This document shows, piece after piece, positions 62,581-64,000 of a stretch of 64,000 nucleotides of DNA; within the stretch, counting starts at the first letter, position 1; every line of letters starts with the position of its first letter. Source of the DNA: Leifsonia virtsii (GTDB taxonomy: Bacteria; Actinomycetota; Actinomycetes; Actinomycetales; Microbacteriaceae); the NCBI RefSeq assembly GCF_030433675.1, contig NZ_JAROCB010000004.1, positions 124,001 to 188,000 of the forward strand, read 5' to 3'. Made by a program: the position numbers and the translations under genes. A model generated the notes under the pieces. The model worked only from the letters and a program-made list of their open reading frames with translations, was not told the DNA's origin and did no database searches.

Positions 62581-63503
62581 CCGAACGCGGTGGCCAGCGC
62601 CCGTGCGGCGTCCGCGATGAGCGCGTTGTCGTAGGCGGCGTCCTGTGCCTGCTTGCGCGAGAGGACGACCATGACCACGGGTGCCCGGCCCGGCTGCACC
62701 ACCACCGCGATGTCGTTGCGCGTTCCGTAAGCGGCGGCACCGGACTTGTCGGCGACCGTCCACTCCGCCGGGATGCCGGCCCGGATCAGAGGAGCCCCCG
62801 TCGCGTTGCCCGTCAGGTCGTCGAGCAGCACGCGTCTGCGTTCGGGAGTGAGGGTGTCGCCCACCGCGTACGACCGCAGGTCGTCCGCGAGTGCACGCGG
62901 GGTACTCGTATCGCGTTCGTCGCCCGGGGCGGCCTCGTTCAGATCCGGCTCACGGCGGGCCACCACAGTGGTCGTGTCCCCGAGCCCGCGGAGCGCCTTC
63001 TGCAGCTCACCCGGGCCACCCAGCTCCCGGAACATCAGGTTGGCGGCCGTGTTGTCGCTCGACCGGAGGGCGGCGGCGATCACGTCGCGCAGCGGCATCC
63101 CATCCGCGACATGCGCCTCCGTGACCGGAGAGTAGGTCACCAGGTCGTCGCTCGTGTAGTGCACGGTCGCGTCCAGGGCCCCGTCGTCCACCGACGCGAG
63201 CAGCGCCCCGGCGAGCAGCGCCTTCGAGGTCGACGCGTACGCGAACCGCTCGTCTGCCCGATAGGCGACGGAACGGCCGCTGCCGGTGTCGACCGCGTAC
63301 ACGCCGAGCGTCGCGTCGTACTGCTTCTCCAGATCCGCCAGCGCCCGCGACGCGGCGCGCTCTCCCGCGTCCGCGGTGGACGTCGGCTCGGAGCCGAGAG
63401 GGCGGCTGTGGTCCGCGACCGGTCGGGCTGTCGCGCAGCCGGTGAGCAGCGCCAGAACGGCGACGCTGAGAAGAGTGGTGGCGCGGAGACGGCCGAGAGA
63501 CAT
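62577..63503 (-). CDS. Class A beta-lactamase-like serine hydrolase, lipoprotein
   Basis: 308 residues from ATG 63503, with GAGGAAAGGA upstream. The longer open frame adds an unlikely leader. A lipobox LLTGC makes Cys 23 the lipid anchor, so the enzyme is held on the outer face of the membrane. Class A motifs: [11 protein letters not shown] (catalytic Ser-x-x-Lys), [12 protein letters not shown] (Ser-Asp-Asn), RREPDLNEA with the general-base Glu, and [18 protein letters not shown] (Lys-Ser-Gly). All are intact, so penicillin hydrolysis is likely; the range is not predictable. Confidence 0.92.
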   Translation of the reverse strand: MSLGRLRATTLLSVAVLALLTGCATARPVADHSRPLGSEPTSTADAGERAASRALADLEKQYDATLGVYAVDTGSGRSVAYRADERFAYASTSKALLAGALLASVDDGALDATVHYTSDDLVTYSPVTEAHVADGMPLRDVIAAALRSSDNTAANLMFRELGGPGELQKALRGLGDTTTVVARREPDLNEAAPGDERDTSTPRALADDLRSYAVGDTLTPERRRVLLDDLTGNATGAPLIRAGIPAEWTVADKSGAAAYGTRNDIAVVVQPGRAPVVMVVLSRKQAQDAAYDNALIADAARALATAFG

Positions 63504-63772
63504 GCGGGTCCTTTCCTCGAGGGCCACCAGACAAGCGCGGCGTCGATCGGCACGCCAAACACATCCTGTCCGCTTTCCTCCCGGGACACCGTGCGGGCGG
63601 CACGGGACCACGATCGTTCGGAGGCGACGTTGAGGTCCCTCTCAGGACGCACGGGTCGAACGCGGGGGCTGAACAAGTAGCATGTCCATAGCGTCGGCGG
63701 AGTCTGCCGTCCGGCGTGCGTCCGCCGGGGCGCCGGGCCGCGTGCCCGACCGATCATAAGTGGAGTGCATCA

Positions 63773-64000
63773 GTGGCCTCAGTTCTGGAAAAGGTCCTCC
63801 GTGTCGGCGAGGGTCGCACCCTCCGTCGGCTGGAGGCGTACGCGAAGGCGGTCAACGCCCTCGAAGACGACTTCAGCGAACTCACCGACGAGGAACTCGC
63901 GCACGAGACGGTCGAACTGCGGGAGCGGTACGGCAACGGCGAGTCCCTCGACGACCTGCTGCCGGAGGCGTTCGCCGCGGTCCGCGAGGCCGCGAAGCGC
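63773..64000 (+). CDS. secA: Protein translocase ATPase SecA (5' end only)
   Basis: The 76 codons present encode the N-terminus of SecA, the motor that drives preproteins through SecYEG. It starts at GTG 63773 with [46 protein letters not shown] and [15 protein letters not shown] are the conserved helical start before the first nucleotide-binding domain, which lies beyond the window. GGAG (63762-63765) lies seven bases upstream. The neighbouring hpf-secA order supports the call. The 269-base gap before it has no gene. Confidence 0.93.
   Translation, partial: MASVLEKVLRVGEGRTLRRLEAYAKAVNALEDDFSELTDEELAHETVELRERYGNGESLDDLLPEAFAAVREAAKR

Overview
The window is high-GC actinobacterial chromosome. 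The markers are a WhiB-type regulator, MtrA-MtrB-LpqB, a DUF3499 protein, a WbbL-type rhamnosyltransferase and frequent GTG starts. No mycolate or arabinan genes are visible. Gene content fits a Microbacteriaceae-like organism, possibly near Leifsonia or Clavibacter, but the genus is an inference. I see no tRNA, rRNA, insertion sequence, phage gene or CRISPR array, and no gene-free stretch longer than 300 bases.

Left part (1-32,769) is a cell-surface polysaccharide and surface-protein region. It opens with dTDP-rhamnose synthesis: rmlD (cut by the window edge) and rmlB on the minus strand, rmlC and rmlA on the plus strand. Then come wbbL, several one- and two-domain glycosyltransferases, a nucleotide-sugar epimerase that seems to start at ATT, and a Wzm/Wzt polysaccharide exporter. 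Further on are a secreted protein with five about 90-residue repeats, a DUF2142 membrane protein and a cell-wall-anchor-like protein. A tightly coupled operon follows (aminotransferase, Gfo/Idh/MocA dehydrogenase, GtrA flippase, polyprenol-phosphate glycosyltransferase). It is divergent from an LpxA-type acyltransferase, and together they look like a pathway for an N-acylated 3-amino sugar. Two secreted enzymes close this part, a GH25 muramidase and an S53 peptidase, both carrying FG-GAP/VCBS-type C-terminal repeats. Some genes here look less GC-rich by eye than the right half.

Middle (32,771-48,530): two adjacent O-antigen-ligase-like membrane proteins, manA, a glutaryl-CoA-dehydrogenase-like acyl-CoA dehydrogenase, galE, whiB, a very large membrane glycosyltransferase overlapping a DUF5719 protein, a zincin-fold protein, a DUF3499 protein, a phosphomannomutase, ahcY and an acetyltransferase. 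From memory, the order from manA/whiB to secA broadly resembles the Mycobacterium tuberculosis Rv3240c-Rv3266c neighbourhood (secA1, hpf, comF, lpqB, mtrB, mtrA, sahH, manA, manB, whiB2, wbbL, rmlD).

Right part (48,534-64,000): a cyclase-family hydrolase; a MoxR module (RDD protein, SpoIIM-like protein, DUF58, MoxR ATPase, DUF4350, DUF4129 and a multi-spanning membrane protein); mtrA-mtrB-lpqB; comF; long-form hpf; a class A beta-lactamase lipoprotein preceded by a 15-bp tandem repeat; and the first 76 codons of secA.

Read as a whole, the window makes activated sugars (rhamnose, mannose, galactose, probably an acylated amino sugar), assembles and exports surface glycans, and carries envelope stress and division signalling genes. 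Many convergent gene pairs are separated only by short palindromes built partly from their own stop codons, and several plus-strand genes appear to be leaderless.
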